From: JBEKCP01 sp050014815
GTDB taxonomy: Bacteria; Planctomycetota; Planctomycetia; Pirellulales; Thermoguttaceae
DNA length: 5,894 bases
Direction: 5' to 3'
Assembly (NCBI GenBank): GCA_050014815.1
Contig: JBEKCP010000399.1
Coordinates: 1-5,894 of the forward strand
Shown: positions 4,816 through 5,894 of the stretch, in pieces
How the letters are laid out: each line of letters starts with the position of its first letter
How positions within the stretch are numbered: the first letter of the stretch is position 1
The notes under the pieces: generated by a model
The model's input: the letters and a program-made list of their open reading frames with translations, nothing else
The model's database searches: none
What the model was told of the DNA's origin: nothing
Program-made: the position numbers and the translations under genes

Positions 4816-5894
4816 TCATTCCGGCTTGAGGAAAGCGTGAACATCACCATTGGTTGAAATCATCCGGGCGTTGGCTGCGGCGTAACCGTTCCCGGGGCGG
4901 GCGGGGACTGGTCCATTTGTCGGCGAACCGGCGCTGATTACACGCGTGACGTTGTCCGGAAACATGGACGTCTCTCCTTCCTCCCCCCGCGACCGGTTAC
5001 TCGGCCGCAGCACCTGCCGGGTCGCAGTCTTCGACAGCCGGCGGCGCAGGCGCGCGCAAGGACGCTCGATCGCCAGGTAGATCGCAGAGGCCAACGATAG
5101 CGTGATCGCGAGCGAAACCGCGCCCCGGACCACCGCGCCCGCCGGCAGCCACTGGTCGACACCATAGAGAACACTCGGGTGGAGAAGGTAGAGCGAATAG
5201 GAAATCACTCCGACGAGCGCGACCGGCCGAAGGTTGAGGAGCCGCGCCGGCGGCCAGTTCGGGTACCGGATCGCGACGATGAACAACGGGAACAACGCGA
5301 GTCCTTGCAGCGAATAGCGCGCGGTCTCCGTAAAGCCCGGGGCCTGGAAACCGAACGTGAAAACGAGAAGGGCCGCAGCGACCGGAAGCCAGAGCCATTT
5401 CCAGGCCCGTTCGCTGATCCGCGTCGGGTCCAGCATGGGATTGGCGTACACGCCGAGCACGCAACCGAACAGGATGGAATCGATCCGCGTGTCCGTTGCG
5501 ACGTAAGTCCGATCCTTGGTCGCGTCCAGGAGGAAAACGAGGGCCACGCGCCACGCGAGGACCACGGCACACGCGCCAAGGAGCACCAAGGCATGAACCC
5601 GGGCCGAAGGCGACAGGCGCCGCAGCGCGATATACACAAGCGGGAACACGAGGTAGAAGTGCTCCTCGACTGCCAGCGACCAGTAGATCCAGGTCCCGGA
5701 CGCCAATCCGTCCCACCACCCCCAGTTGACCACGTAGTAGTTCGTGAGATGGGCACTCTGAAGCAGGACGGTCGTTGCCCGGACTGTCCCCGGCAGGATG
5801 CCCGCGAGCGTCAGCAGGACGGCCAACGCGAGCACCAGGTACATGGGCGGCATGATCCTCAAGGCGCGGCGGAGGTAGAAATCGCGGAGGCTGA
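4816..5894 (-). CDS. Acyltransferase 3 family membrane protein (OafA/YrhL-like), N-terminus beyond the window
   Basis: An integral membrane acyltransferase that would transfer acetyl or another acyl group to an extracellular sugar or polysaccharide. 358 residues are visible. The frame is open to the window edge (SLRDFYLRRALRIMPPMYLV), matching the usual FxxRRxxRIxPxY stretch about 90-100 residues into the family, so the true start and the N-terminal catalytic His/Arg motif lie outside; the TTG at 5862 is not a start. Visible marks include TWIYWSLAVEEHFYLVFPL (about 67-85), DTRIDSILFGCVLG (about 134-147), SYSLYLLHPSVLY (about 231-243) and IYLAIERPCARLRRRLS (about 271-287), separated by hydrophobic helices. 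The family normally ends soon after this last motif; here a hydrophilic tail of about 70 residues follows (see findings). It converges on the polysaccharide-export gene, a fitting neighbour. Confidence 0.92.
   Translation of the reverse strand, partial: SLRDFYLRRALRIMPPMYLVLALAVLLTLAGILPGTVRATTVLLQSAHLTNYYVVNWGWWDGLASGTWIYWSLAVEEHFYLVFPLVYIALRRLSPSARVHALVLLGACAVVLAWRVALVFLLDATKDRTYVATDTRIDSILFGCVLGVYANPMLDPTRISERAWKWLWLPVAAALLVFTFGFQAPGFTETARYSLQGLALFPLFIVAIRYPNWPPARLLNLRPVALVGVISYSLYLLHPSVLYGVDQWLPAGAVVRGAVSLAITLSLASAIYLAIERPCARLRRRLSKTATRQVLRPSNRSRGEEGETSMFPDNVTRVISAGSPTNGPVPARPGNGYAAANARMISTNGDVHAFLKPE
4974..4979 (-). promoter_or_regulatory. Shine-Dalgarno-like site inside the acyltransferase 3' end
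   Basis: AAGGAG on the minus strand lies 8 nt before an in-frame ATG at 4965. Translation from there would give a 49-residue peptide (MFPDNVTRVISAGSPTNG...) ending at the same TGA as the acyltransferase. It may mark a separate small gene fused by a frameshift, an internal start, or nothing. Confidence 0.3.

Overview
The window looks like chromosomal DNA from a high-GC bacterium, most likely a planctomycete. The grounds are recognition, not a search. The two best genes are a secreted TPR protein and a polysaccharide-export protein, with a layout (signal peptide, Ala/Pro linker, Cys cluster, duplicated export motif, SLBB, 'PCPADEIWLRDSD' tail) that I associate with Planctomycetota. The small proteins at the left end also fit that group.

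Left part (1-1140): remnants of small genes around a repeat-rich spacer. A small gene leaves the window leftward (107 to 1, minus strand, GTG start). The 380-base spacer 108-487 holds an ordered array of CGTCA/TGACG words in opposite orientations around three 10-bp TTGCA-repeats. To its right are two broken plus-strand genes for short cysteine-rich proteins (488-945 and 942-1140). Each can be read only if frame disruptions are allowed: a frame change plus an in-frame TGA in the first, and one extra A in the second. They overlap as GTGA, so they were probably once translationally coupled. I read this as an eroding accessory island, possibly phage-derived.

Middle (1219-1587): one intact gene of 122 codons with a good ribosome binding site and no family I recognise, then 247 bases with nothing convincing.

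Right part (1835-4552): a probable two-gene unit on the plus strand. The first gene encodes a secreted TPR protein (362 aa). The second encodes a Wza/GumB-type periplasmic/outer-membrane polysaccharide-export protein (508 aa). Converging on them from the right edge is a minus-strand membrane acyltransferase of the acyltransferase-3 (OafA/YrhL) family, cut by the window edge. Together these suggest a locus for making, acylating and exporting a surface or extracellular polysaccharide, with the TPR protein as a likely periplasmic partner. The 263-base convergent gap holds no clear terminator, only a doubtful small minus-strand ORF with a strong Shine-Dalgarno.

No rRNA, tRNA, CRISPR array, insertion sequence or transposase gene was seen.
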